NCBI GenBank assembly: GCA_963851245.1
Contig: CAWKOH010000004.1
Location: forward strand, 186,001-250,000
Source: CAWKOH01 sp963851245
Lineage (GTDB): Bacteria; Actinomycetota; Acidimicrobiia; Acidimicrobiales; Palsa-688
Length of the DNA stretch: 64,000 bases
Direction of reading: 5' to 3'
The notes beneath the pieces were generated by a model. That model saw nothing but the letters and a program-made list of their open reading frames with translations. It did no database searches and was not told where the DNA came from. This document shows, piece after piece, positions 30,414 through 40,238 of this stretch. The translations under genes were made by a program, and so were the position numbers. The first letter of the stretch is position 1. Each line of letters starts with the position of its first letter.

Positions 30414-33400
30414 CGCACGGACCGTCCTCCTCGAGACTCTTCGTCCACCAGACGGGTTCGCTCTCGGCTTCGGGGTAGCCACAACCTTCACTCTGGACCT
30501 CACCGCTGCGCTCGTCGTTCCACTAGCGTTTGCGCGGGCCGAATTCGGTGACAGCCGAGATCCGATCGCAGTCATGGAAGCCGTGCGGGCGTGCGTCGCC
30601 AGAGTGGCTGTTTTCTGCCAGGCCGGCAGCATCCTCGTTCCTAAGCAGGCAAGCGATCTGGTCGAATTCATTGACCGGATGGTTCACCCCGTGCGACGCC
30701 CGAGGCCAGGGCATCTGTTCCACCCGAAGGTCTGGGCCCTCCGGTTCGAGTCCGAAGGTGGGGACACCCGATATCGGGTGCTCGTAGGTACCAGGAACCT
30801 CACCCTTGATCGAAGTTGGGACCTGATGCTTCGGCTGGACGACGACCCGGCTACTCGGAAGCGGAACCCAGACAATGAGCAGCTTGCTCGTCTAATTGAG
30901 CAGCTCCCCGGGCTGGCTACTTTCCCCTCTCTGCGGAGCGGGTCGATGCCGTCCGTGAGTTGGCGGACGAACTGCGTCGAGTCTCCTGGGAAATGCCCGA
31001 GGGTGTCAATGACGTGCGCTTCTGGGCCTATGGGATCGGGCGGCTGCGCCGTCCGGACTTCTCGGGATATCGCCACCTAGTCATGTCCCCGTTCCTCACC
31101 GAAGGTGGCTTGGGGCCTTTCGCGGGATCCCCAGAGCTGACGGTGATCAGCAGGTCGGAGGAGCTCGACCGCATCGACCCACTCGTTCTCGACGCAGCGT
31201 CGGTCTACGCGCTCGACCCCCTTGTCGGGTATGGAGACCCTGCAGAGGCTGAGACAGTGAGCCCCGAAGAGTCTCCCGAAGAGGACCAGGGCGTCACCGA
31301 CCCGGCGAGCGGACCACCGGGGCTCCACGATCTTCACGCCAAGCTGTACGTAGCAGAGCGTTCCAAGCGGGCCCACGTGTTTGTCGGTTCCGCCAACGCC
31401 ACCGACGCCGCGTTTAGCGGCAATGTCGAGGTACTGTGCGAGCTCGTAGGCGGCCACTCAAAGTTAGGAGTGATGGCCATAGTCGACGTAAGAATGGACT
31501 CGGTTCATTCCTCCAGACCTATACACCTCGAGGAGTCTCAGTCGACGACGATCTTGACCGCTTAGAGCGTAAGCTGGAGGAACTCCTACGGGCGGCGGCG
31601 GAGCTCGAGTTCCGAGCCGCGGTCGCATCCGGCCCTAAGCGGCCGCGAGTGAATAACCTACGCGGTTGAGTGTGGTTGGGCTAGCGTTGGTGTGTGCAGC
31701 TGAGCGAGGCCGGCATGGGGGAGGTGTTCTCGAAGCTGCGGCCGTTGCTCGATGAGCGTCAGCGGCGTGCTCTGGCCGGCTTGACGGCTCGGGCGCTGGG
31801 CCGGGGCGGGGTGGCCCAGGTGGCGGCGGTGTCGGGGATGAGCCGCAAGACAGTGTCGAACGCGGTGGCCGAAGTCGATGTGGGGTTGGACCCGTCGCCC
31901 CGGGTGCGCCGGCGGGGAGGGGGCCGCAAGCGTTTGATCGATATCGATCCGGCTCTGCTGGTGGCGTTGGACGATCTGGTAGAGCCCGACAGCCGGGGCG
32001 ATCCGATGTGCCGGCTGCGCTGGACGTGCAAGTCAACGCGTCGCTTGGCCGACGAGTTGACCGATGGGGGGCATCGGGTGAGCTCGTGGACGGTGGCCCA
32101 GGCGTTGCACTACATGGACTACAGCCTCCAGGCGAATGCCAAGACTCGGGAGGGCGCCCAACATCCCGACCGGGACGCGCAGTTCCACTACCTCAACGAT
32201 CAGGTGACGGTCCATTTGCGTCGGGGTTGGCCGGTCATCTCCTGCGATACCAAAAAGAAGGAGACCATCGGCAACCTGAAAAACGGCGGCCGGGAGTGGC
32301 AACCGAAGGGACAGCCGGTCGAGGTGGACGTGCATGACTTTCCCGACCCCGAAGAAGGCAAGGCCATCCCGTATGGGATCTTGGACTTGGCCGCCAACGA
32401 GGGCTTTGTGGTGGTGGGCGACGACCACGACACTGCCGAGTTCGCCACCGCCACCATCGGCCGCTGGTGGGACAAGGTCGGATCGGTGGCCTATCCCAAG
32501 GCCCGCCGACTGTTGATCACCGCCGATGCGGGCGGCTCCAACGGATACCGGGTGCGGGCCTGGAAGACTGGCCTGGGCGCCCTGGCGGAGCGGACCGGCC
32601 TAACCATCACCGTATGTCACTTCCCGCCGGGAACCTCCAAATGGAACAAGGTCGAGCACCGGCTGTTCTCGGCCATCACGACCAACTGGCGCGGACGGCC
32701 CCTCGTCAGCCACGAGGTCATGGTCAACCTCATCGCCGGCACCACCACCCGCACCGGATTGAAGGTTCACGCCGAACGCGACGAGGGCTACTACCCGATC
32801 AAGGTCAAGATCACCGACCGGCAACTGGCCGCCGTGCCACTCACCGGGCATCGCTTCCATCCCGAGTGGAACTACAGCATCGGCCCCGGACCTAAGAATC
32901 CCAAGCCCGTAACTACGCGTTAGTTATTCCCTCGCGAGCGCTAAGGCTGGCAGCAATTTATTCACCGACGCCGACCTGCCGAGCGGAGCGGCTGACTATG
33001 TCATCGCCCCTCTCAATCGGGCGGTCGAACAGCGCCCGGCTCCAGCAGGACACCCGATGTTGGTGGACTTCGGCCCGTGGCCGGCGGCCGACATCAGCGC
33101 CTTTTATCTGCTCACGGCCAGGTTGTCTGATGAGCCGGTTTACGACGTACCGTCGTCGTTCGCGCCGAGCTTCTAGGCGCCCCATCGTCCCGCTTGGACG
33201 AGATCATCGCTAGGCTTGTTGACACACCAGAGAAATTCCTATGCTTTCTGTTCCTCCTACTTGGTTCACCGACGGACTTCACGACGGGCCTGCCGGAGCT
33301 CGGCGGGGCGGGCAACGGGCTGGAGTGGCGCCTCTGGCACGGCCGGCATCTTTGAGATCTTGACGAACACGTTGGCAACTAGGCCAAAGGCCCTTGACGA

Positions 33401-33518
33401 CCTGGCCGCACTCGTCGACCGCCTGAGGGCTACCGATACAGGTCGGTCGGTCTTGCCAGACGGCTGGGATGCTATCTGGGACGCCGTAGTCGATGCCCGT
33501 GATCGGCTGGTGTGCTGA
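30397..33518 (+). CDS. Phospholipase D-like nuclease, split by an insertion sequence
   Basis: Upstream of the insertion, joined frames give MVLAPDARTVLLETLRPPDG and two PLD half-sites: HLFHPKVWALRF...LVGTRNLT and LHDLHAKLYVAERSKRAHVF...VGSANATDAAFSGN. The HxK and the downstream Asn are present in both, so a PLD-fold phosphodiesterase is likely. The family C-terminus lies beyond the insertion: SNLFTDADLPSGAADYVIAP, LLGAPSSRLDEIIARLVDTP and ALDDLAALVDRLRATD, ending at 33518. Removing 31634-32951 joins the halves in frame. Additional frameshifts lie near 30930, 31480, 33150 and 33340. The total would be about 600 residues, and the stop overlaps the helicase start. Confidence 0.75.
31634..31665 (+). 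repeat. Left terminal inverted repeat of the ISAzo13-type element
   Basis: The sequence pairs with the right repeat over roughly 30 bases with a few mismatches. It contains the shared core CGCGAG-GAATAAC--ACGCG. Confidence 0.75.
31694..32923 (+). CDS. ISAzo13-family transposase
   Basis: This intact 409-residue transposase is read from a GTG at 31694. The N-terminal helix-turn-helix segment (AQVAAVSGMSRKTVSNAVAE) is followed by the ISAzo13/Rhodopirellula-type DDE domain. Asp185 lies in VISCDTKKKE, Asp278 in LLITADAGGSNG and Glu321 in TSKWNKVEHRLFS, and the conserved GNLKNGGREWQPKG is also present. The C-terminus carries the family pattern YYPIKVKITDRQLAAVPLTG. The gene is free of the indels that break its neighbours, and all catalytic residues are present, so the element is potentially active. 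Confidence 0.9.
   Translation: MQLSEAGMGEVFSKLRPLLDERQRRALAGLTARALGRGGVAQVAAVSGMSRKTVSNAVAEVDVGLDPSPRVRRRGGGRKRLIDIDPALLVALDDLVEPDSRGDPMCRLRWTCKSTRRLADELTDGGHRVSSWTVAQALHYMDYSLQANAKTREGAQHPDRDAQFHYLNDQVTVHLRRGWPVISCDTKKKETIGNLKNGGREWQPKGQPVEVDVHDFPDPEEGKAIPYGILDLAANEGFVVVGDDHDTAEFATATIGRWWDKVGSVAYPKARRLLITADAGGSNGYRVRAWKTGLGALAERTGLTITVCHFPPGTSKWNKVEHRLFSAITTNWRGRPLVSHEVMVNLIAGTTTRTGLKVHAERDEGYYPIKVKITDRQLAAVPLTGHRFHPEWNYSIGPGPKNPKPVTTR
32915..32946 (-). repeat. Right terminal inverted repeat of the ISAzo13-type element
   Basis: This is the inverted copy of the left repeat. It begins just before the transposase stop codon, so the last codons of the transposase lie inside the repeat. Confidence 0.75.
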
Positions 33519-36500
33519 TGACACGCTTCGATCCGGCCCCTACGCTCGCTGGCCTGCGGGACTTCCAGCGCGCCACGGTAGATTACGTGATAGCTCGATT
33601 CTACGAGGACCCGGATCCGGCTCGCCGATTTCTTGTTGCTGACCCCGTTGGTATGGGAAAGACTTTCGTCGCGTGCGTCATCGCGGAGCCATCGAGCGTC
33701 TTGAAGCGGACTCGTCGGTCGGCGGATCGGCATCGTGTACGTCTGCTCGAACAGCGACATTGCCGCCCAGAACATCCGCAGACTCGACGTAGTTGGTGGG
33801 CAACACGGGCCCCGGCGAGACGCCTCACTCTTTGGGCGACCCACGCCCAGGACCTAGACCGGAAGCGCTCTGACGAGGGAAGACGATCAATCTCGTTGCC
33901 TTCACTCCAGGCACCTCGTTCGAACTCGTGGGCCAGGCCGGCATCGCAGAGGAGCGAGCCCTGCTCCACTTGCTCCTTAGCGAGCGCTACGACCTCAGCC
34001 GAGCAGAGCGCACTGCCAGCAAGCGCCTTCTCCAGGGAGGGGTGTCGACGCTCGAGCGCTTCCAGCAGCGGGTTGACGCCGTTGATGGGCAGATCAACTC
34101 TGGGGTCGACCCCAAAATAGTTAAATCGTTCCTTAAACACGCAACGCACTCCAAGGCGGGTCACCGCTATCGTCAGCTGGTAGCCGACGTCGCCGGCCGA
34201 AGGCCGAACCAGGCAGAGCGAAGCGAAGCGTGGAACCTCACAGGAGATTTGAGAACGGCTCCTCGCTCGGGCAAGCATTGACGCGTCGGAGCCAGATCTT
34301 GCGCGAATGGACGGTTTCAACGGTTCAAACATCTCTTGGACCGCTGAGGTGGAGAAGCTGCCGATCTAGCGCATCACCTCTTTGAGCACCCGGACGCACG
34401 GGTTCTGCTGCTTTCAGCCACGCCGTACAAGATGTACACCCTGGCTGAGGAGTCTTCCCTCGGTGACGACCACCACGAAGACTTCCTCGATACCATCCGA
34501 TTTCTCGGAGGTCCTCAGCCGACACCACCGCCGATGTGGTTGCGGACTTCGCCTCACTCCGCAGCGCCCTCATCGGAGGGAGCCCCACCGGCGAGGTCGC
34601 CGGACGGCTAAGCGATCGACTTCGAAAGGTGATGTGTCGGACGGAGCGACCGGATCTTGATGGTCATGGAATGTTGGTCCAGCATCTCGGCGAAGCTGAC
34701 ACCATCAGCGGCGATGATCTCATGGGGTATGTGGAACTGCGGAGAGTCGCGGATGCTGTCGACGGGGCGTTGAGTATTGAGTATTGGAAGTCCGCCCCCT
34801 ATTTCCTCAACTTCGTCGACGGATACCAAGTCGGCGCTCGCCTCCGCTCGGCATTGCAGGATGATGACCAGCGAAGGACCCTCGGTCAATGCTCCGGGCG
34901 ACGCGGCGACTCACCGAGAGGCTCCGAGGTACTACGTACTGGACCTCGCTAATCCAAAACTCCGATTTCTTGCCAACCAAACTATTGGAGCTGGGTGGTG
35001 GAAGTTGCTGTGGCTGCCGCCTTCGATGCAGTACTACGCGGAGCAAGGTCCCTGGGAAGGTTATTCAGCTTCCAACGGAGTGACGAAACGCATCCTGTTC
35101 GAGCTTGGGCGGCCGCCCCAACGGCCATCGCATCTCTCCTCAGCTACGAGGCCGAACGTCTCGCGGCAGAAGGCTCAGGACTGGAGAACTCGGCTCAGGC
35201 TCGCCGCCGGATGGCTAGCCGTCTCGACTTCCGCCTAACAGATGGCCGCCCCGCGGCGATGACCACCCTTTCTTTGTTTTGGCCCTTCCCGTCTTTGTCG
35301 GCGGAGTGCGACCCACGGCGACTAGTCAGCCGCGCACCCGATCGCGTTCCAAACACTCGAAGAATCACTCGAATGGGCTGCTGAGGTTGTGCGGGACAAG
35401 GTGGATGGTGGCGGCCGCTCGACGACTGCCGGGTCAGAGGCCTGGTATTGGACCGTGCCTCTCAAGAGTGATAAAGCGCTCAGGGCCGTAATACAGGACG
35501 CTGATACCGCAACCCTCGTAGAAGCGCTGGCCGGCACGGCAGAGCCAGACGAGGATGACCGACCCGACCAGGGCGGGCTGACCGCTCATGTTCGCAACGC
35601 CCTGCAATCGATGTCGGCTGGAGAGCGGCCGGCGGGTCGGCCAATGGATCTCATCGAAACACTGGCGCTGATCGGTCTTGCCTCACCCGGCAACTGCGCC
35701 TGGCGAGCCCTGTCACGAGTGATCAAGCCTGGTGACCCGGCGACGCCTCTCGGCCATTGGCGCGCCGACCTTGCTGTGCTCGCATCCGGATTTCGTACAC
35801 TCTTCAACCGCCCCGACAGTACGCTCATCATCGACCGACTCTTGCCCGGAGATGCTCCTTAATGGCGCAATGTCCTCACGTATTGTGCCTGGGGATCGCT
35901 GCAGGCGGTCCTCGACGAGTACTTGCATCATCTCGCGGAGGACCAGGGCTATCAGGTGATCGATGACACAAGCATGCGTGCTCTCGTGGAAAGAGCACGT
36001 GCCGCGATCGCTTTGCGCCCAGCTACTTACCGAGCATCCGACCCACTGCATCCAGATGGTGGAGGTATTCCGCTGCTGAGTCGTTTCGCCCTGCGGTATG
36101 GGACCTTGAGGCAGAAGGACGAGGATGCTCGGCTGCCTGAGCTCCGGGCCGTGTTTAGCAGCCCGTTCCGACCGTTCGTGCTCGCATCGACATCCATCGG
36201 CCAGGAGGGGGTGGACTTCCACTGGTGGTGTCACGCCATAGTGCATTGGAACACACCGCCAAATCCGGTCGACTCGAGAAGCGCGAGGGACGCATAACGC
36301 GCTACAAGGGACATGCGATCAGGCGGAACGTCGCAGCTACCCACCGACGGGATGTGCTGTGTTCTGCTGACCCCGATCCGTGGGCAGCGGCCTTCAATGC
36401 AGCTGCTCAGCAGCGACCAGTGGGCTCCAATGACGTCTTTCCTTACTGGGTGTACCCGGGCCCGGCCTCTATCGAACGCCACGTGCCGCAGCTGCCTTTG

Positions 36501-36646
36501 AGCCGAGACCGGCAGCGCTACTTGGACGTGAGAGATATCTTGACGTCTATTGCCTGGCCTTTGGCCAACCGTGCCAAGAAGACCTTGTGAGCCTCCTTGG
36601 CCCGCAGAGGGGCTCCGGCTTCTCCGGGAAGGGTTTACAGGGTTGA
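33518..36646 (+). CDS. SF2 (SNF2/Rad54-like) helicase, third gene of DUF6361-PLD operon, frameshifted
   Basis: Joined frames give a helicase of about 1040 residues. LAGLRDFQRATVDYVIARFY leads to Walker A DPVGMGKTFVA, then IVYVCSNSDIAAQNI. These are followed by FTPGTSFELVGQAG, LLLSATPYKMYTLAEESSLG (motif III SATP), RILFSSWAAAPTAIASLLSY, and motif V/VI text VLASTSIGQEGVDFHWWCHA, IVHWNTPPNPVD, then EKREGRITRYKGH. The tail reads LAFGQPCQEDLVSLLG and stops at 36644. The Walker A begins DPVG where DEVG is usual. About ten frameshifts break the gene here. It should translocate on DNA and work with the PLD nuclease. Confidence 0.75.
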
Positions 36647-36712
36647 TTGAACCTACGTCCACCGGTTACTTAAGCGTCATGTCCTAGGGCCGAAGAAGCT
36701 CGCCAAAGAGTC

Positions 36713-37070
36713 TCAGACAGATGGATCAGCAATGGCGACGCCATTCATGAGCGAGTGCCGACCAATGGGGATGACGCATCGCCCCAGAAGACTGTTTACG
36801 GCACTAACACTGGTCCGGGACCTCTCGCAGTGAAAAGGGCTCCAGCGTGACCCGCTGGATACTGTGTCGAGCCCGCAGCAGTAACACAACCCCACCCAGC
36901 GGGCGGAAATCCCTGCCGTGTCGCGGTCGGGCGCGCCGCTCCTGGTCCGGCGCCCCCAGCACAACTGGGACGCCCCTTCCGCTTCCCACGGGATCGTCCC
37001 TTTCAGAATCCCGCAGACCCCGCAGATCTTCAGGTCGCCGCGGGGGACCGCGTTTCGGCTCGCTCGTCAT
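36713..37070 (-). CDS. Small cysteine-rich (zinc-ribbon-like) protein, one frameshift
   Basis: Starting MTSEPKRGP at 37070, a frameshift near 37030 leads to LKICGVCGILKGTIPWEAEG, then RWVGLCYCCGLDTVSSGSRW and SPFHCERS, ending RCVIPIGRHSLMNGVA. CxxC and CxCC pairs suggest a zinc ribbon of about 115 residues. It is divergent from the ATPase operon that begins at 37386, and may belong to the same defence locus. The protein family has no known function that I recognise. Confidence 0.45.
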
Positions 37071-37385
37071 TCTCTTCCTCCTCATTGGTCCTGGCGGAAG
37101 CACCGTGCCATTGGGCGGGTTGTTGCGCCGTCAATGAGCCAGGTCTCTCGGGCGCTCTGGATGAGGTGACGGTTGGTGTAGCGGCGGAAACCGACCCGCA
37201 CTGTGCGGCTTTAGCTGGAGCGTTGTAACTGGCGCGCCCAACGCGTGTGGGACCGCTGCTCACCGCCGCAGGTGCGGTCGTCAGCCCGGCGCGCCATGAT
37301 GAGACAGACATAGCGGCCGGTTCGAATCCAGGCAGGACAGGGGAACGGGGTTGCGGACACCCATCGACGAAATCGGGGGCAGCTC
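37071..37385. other. Intergenic region upstream of the ATPase-RecQ-DprA operon
   Basis: This 315-base stretch should carry the divergent promoters of the Cys-rich gene and the ATPase operon. GGCGCGCC occurs at about 37230 and 37297. A GGTTCGAATCC string at about 37320 resembles a tRNA T-loop, but no tRNA can be folded around it. Confidence 0.4.
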
Positions 37386-39857
37386 TTGACCGGGCTCGAG
37401 AGCGAACTGCTCGACCGCCTCCAGCGCCACCACCTCAAGCAAGACGAGGAGGATCTGCTCCTGGCCGCCATCCTGGGCGAGGCCGAACTGGAGGCTACCG
37501 TCGGCGGGACGGCACCGGCGCGGCCGGACCGATCGGCCGGCCAGCAGGCGACCAGTGACGGCAGAGAGGAGGGCATGCCCGCCGGCGCCTACCTGCGATC
37601 GATCTCCGTGTCGGGGTTTCGAGGGATCGGGCCAGAAAGCACCCTGGAGTTGATGCCCGGACCCGGCCTGACCGTGGTCTGCGGGCGCAATGGCTCGGGC
37701 AAGTCCAGCTTCGCCGAGGCCCTCGAGGTGCTGTTGACCGGGCAGATCCGCCGGCTCGACGATCGCACGGCGGTGTGGAAGTCGACGTGGCGGTGCCTGC
37801 ACGGCGGCCCCCCGGAGGTTTCGGCCGAGCTGCTGCTGGAAGGCTTCACCGGCGCCGCCCGCGTGACTCGCACCTGGAAGCCGGCAGACAAGAGCGTCAC
37901 CGACGGGTCCGTCGCCGTTCGGGTTCCCGGCGAGCCCGACGCCGGCCTGGAGCGCTTGGGGTGGGGCCCGGCCCTCAACCTATACCGGCCGTTTCTGTCC
38001 CACGCCGAGCTCGAGGTCCTTCTTGACCGACCCTCCCAGCTTTACGACCAGCTCAACAATCTCCTCGGCCTCGAGGAGATCAACGACATAACCGGGCGGG
38101 TTACCGATGCCCGGAAGCGATCCGACTCAGTTGTGGCGGGGGCCAAGGCTCAGCTCACCGGCCTCGGCGCCCTTCTGCACGACTGCGCCGACGAGAGGGC
38201 CAGGCGCGCCGAGGCCATGTTGGGGGTGAAAAATGCCGACCTGGATGGGCTGCAAGGGCTCGCCACCGGTGGTCCCGTCGTGGACACGGGGCCGATAGAG
38301 CTGCTCGGCCGGCTGCGATCCGTCAACGCCCCGGCTCCGTCGGCGGTGGCGGAGGCGGCTTCCCGGTTGACGGCGGCAGCCACACGGCTCGAGGAGGTGG
38401 GGTCCTCGACCGCCGCCGATGCCGCCGCTACCGCGGGCCTGCTGAGCGCCGCGGTCGCCCACTTTTCCAGACATGGCCCAGGCGACTGCCCCGTATGCGG
38501 CCGGCCCGGAGCGCTGGACGACGATTGGTTGGCCCGGACCACGTCTCAGATCGAGCGGTTGGGGCGACAGGCCCACGAGTTGAGGGAGGCCACGGCGGAG
38601 GCCGAGAGCGCATGGCACGAGGCCCAGCTGCTGGTTGGCGCCCCGCCGGAACAGCTGAGGCAAGCGGACACCGTCGGGGTCGACGCCGGTGCCGCGGTGT
38701 CGGCCTGGCAGGAATGGGCGTCACCGCCACACGGAAACATCGACGCCGGCGGTCTCAGGGCCTGGTCCGACCACCTGACTCGCACCCACCCCGCACTGCA
38801 TTCCGCCGTCGCCGCGCTGCAGGAGGCCGCGGGCGGCGAACTCGAGCGGCGCCGGGATAGCTGGGCTCCGGTGGCGGCCGCTATCTCGGCGTGGGTGACG
38901 GCCGAGCGGGCCGGTCAGGAGGCCAAGGGCACCTCGGCGCGGTTGAAGCGGGTGGAGACGTGGATGAAGGCGGCGAACGACGAGCTGCGCAACGCCCGCC
39001 TCCGCCCCTTCGCTGATGGCACGGTCGCCCTGTGGAGCCAGCTGCGCCAGGCGAGCAACGTCGAACTGGTCCGCATGGCCCTCACCGGCACGACCACCAA
39101 CCGGGCCGTGGACTTCGAGGTCACGGTGGACGGGAACGAGGCCGCCGGGTTGGGCGTGATGAGCCAGGGCGAGGTCAATGCTCTGGCTCTGTCGGTGTTC
39201 CTGCCCCGGGCGACCTCGCCCGACAGCCCGCTGCGCTTCGTCGTGATCGACGACCCCGTGCAGGCGATGGACCCCAGCAAGGTCGACGGCATGGCGCGGG
39301 TCCTCACGGATGTGGCCGCCAGCAGGCAGGTCGTCGTCTTCACTCACGACGACCGGCTGCCGATTGCGCTGCGAAATCTGCAACTGCCGGCCCGGATCAT
39401 CGAGGTCTCCCGGCAGAACGAGTCGGTGGTGACGTTGCGGCCGTCCCGGGATCCGGCCAGCGACGACCTGGACGACGCCATGCGACTGGCCGTGGGGGAG
39501 GAGATCCCGGCGCCCGTCACGGCACGGGTCGTCCCGGGTCTGTGCCGATCGGCCATCGAGGAGACGTGCTACGAGATAACCCGTCAGCGTCGCCTGGCCC
39601 GAGGAGATAAGCATTCGTTGGTGGAGGAAGCTCTGGCTGCCACCACGACCACCATGACCAAGCTGGCCCTGGCCATCTTCGACGATGCCGGGCGCGGGGG
39701 TGAGGTGTACGACTGGCTCAACCGCAACATCGGCCCGTGGGCTCCCAATCTGGTCAAGGAGGTCAACAAGGGAGCCCACGAGTCGGTATCGGATCCGCGG
39801 CGGCTCGTCGAGGACTCCCGCCGTCTGGTCCAGCGCCTGCGCGAGAAGCTGCCATGA
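37386..39857 (+). CDS. SMC/RecF-like AAA ATPase with CxxC hook, operon gene 1
   Basis: The 823-residue ABC-type ATPase has Walker A GRNGSGKSS at 100-108 after ISVSGFRGIGPES. A helical arm with a zinc-hook-like CPVC (Cys368, Cys371) lies mid-protein. Signature GVMSQGEVNALALS, Walker B RFVVIDDPVQAMDP (Asp622, Asp623) and H-loop VVFTHDD follow. The C-terminal 200 residues are helical and unlike RecF or Rad50. It presumably binds DNA ends or structures for the RecQ helicase encoded downstream. The TTG start at 37386 is retained because the first 60 residues form a conserved-looking acidic helical region. The stop overlaps the next ATG (ATGA). The gene is intact. Confidence 0.8.
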   Translation: MTGLESELLDRLQRHHLKQDEEDLLLAAILGEAELEATVGGTAPARPDRSAGQQATSDGREEGMPAGAYLRSISVSGFRGIGPESTLELMPGPGLTVVCGRNGSGKSSFAEALEVLLTGQIRRLDDRTAVWKSTWRCLHGGPPEVSAELLLEGFTGAARVTRTWKPADKSVTDGSVAVRVPGEPDAGLERLGWGPALNLYRPFLSHAELEVLLDRPSQLYDQLNNLLGLEEINDITGRVTDARKRSDSVVAGAKAQLTGLGALLHDCADERARRAEAMLGVKNADLDGLQGLATGGPVVDTGPIELLGRLRSVNAPAPSAVAEAASRLTAAATRLEEVGSSTAADAAATAGLLSAAVAHFSRHGPGDCPVCGRPGALDDDWLARTTSQIERLGRQAHELREATAEAESAWHEAQLLVGAPPEQLRQADTVGVDAGAAVSAWQEWASPPHGNIDAGGLRAWSDHLTRTHPALHSAVAALQEAAGGELERRRDSWAPVAAAISAWVTAERAGQEAKGTSARLKRVETWMKAANDELRNARLRPFADGTVALWSQLRQASNVELVRMALTGTTTNRAVDFEVTVDGNEAAGLGVMSQGEVNALALSVFLPRATSPDSPLRFVVIDDPVQAMDPSKVDGMARVLTDVAASRQVVVFTHDDRLPIALRNLQLPARIIEVSRQNESVVTLRPSRDPASDDLDDAMRLAVGEEIPAPVTARVVPGLCRSAIEETCYEITRQRRLARGDKHSLVEEALAATTTTMTKLALAIFDDAGRGGEVYDWLNRNIGPWAPNLVKEVNKGAHESVSDPRRLVEDSRRLVQRLREKLP

Positions 39858-40225
39858 CGGCTACTACCGGCGGGCCGCCGCCCGCAACCCTCGCCGCCGG
39901 CGCCCGGCGGGCTCTGCAACCGTCAGCCGGCTGGGGTTCGGCGTGGCCGCGGGCCGCGGCGTTCCTGGCCCGGCAGGCCCTCGAGGATGCGGTGGCCACG
40001 GTGTGGCATGGCCAGGTCCTGCCCATGCGATCTGCAAACGCCACCGCCCAGATGGTGAGCCTGCCGTTCTATCTGGACGACCCGGACCTGGCGAGGAGGG
40101 TGCGGCAGTGCTGGTGTTCGCTTTCCAATGCCTGCCACGCCCACCCCTACGAGCTGGCGCCCACCGTGTCGGAGCTGGAGGGCTGGCTCGGTGTGGTAGA
40201 CGAACTGGTAAGGGTGGTGGCGTAG
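39854..40225 (+). CDS. Small helical protein, operon gene 2
   Basis: The 123-residue protein starts at the ATG that overlaps the ATPase stop. It is predicted to be mainly helical: AAAFLARQALEDAVATVWHG, VRQCWCSLSNACHAHPYELA, then PTVSELEGWLGVVDELVRVV. The CHAHPYELAPT segment with preceding Arg residues is reminiscent of HEPN-like helical bundles, but the canonical RxxxxH is not evident. The tight overlap argues for a complex with the ATPase. No family was recognised. Confidence 0.65.
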   Translation: MTATTGGPPPATLAAGARRALQPSAGWGSAWPRAAAFLARQALEDAVATVWHGQVLPMRSANATAQMVSLPFYLDDPDLARRVRQCWCSLSNACHAHPYELAPTVSELEGWLGVVDELVRVVA

Positions 40226-40238
40226 CTCTACGGGGTCG

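Larger units (their letters stand above)
31634..32946 (+). mobile_element. ISAzo13-type insertion sequence with terminal inverted repeats
   Basis: The left end starts CCTAAGCGGCCGCGAG and continues into GAATAACCTACGCG. The inverted right end starts CCTTAGCGCTCGCGAG and continues GAATAACTAACGCG. These imperfect inverted repeats of about 30 bases bracket one intact transposase gene. The flanks show CCGGC on the left (31629-31633) and CTGGC on the right (32947-32951), a possible five-base target duplication with one mismatch. Deleting element plus one flank copy restores the reading frame of the phospholipase D-like gene. Confidence 0.85.

Noticed and set aside
29202..36646. Classification of the DUF6361-PLD-helicase operon as DISARM
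   Set aside because: No DrmA, DrmB (DUF1998) or DISARM methyltransferase is present; the shared PLD fold alone is not enough.
37300..37345. T-loop-like GGTTCGAATCC suggesting a tRNA or a tRNA-derived attachment site
   Set aside because: No acceptor, D-arm or anticodon arm can be paired around it, the T-stem has mismatches, and no second copy was found at the left edge of the island.
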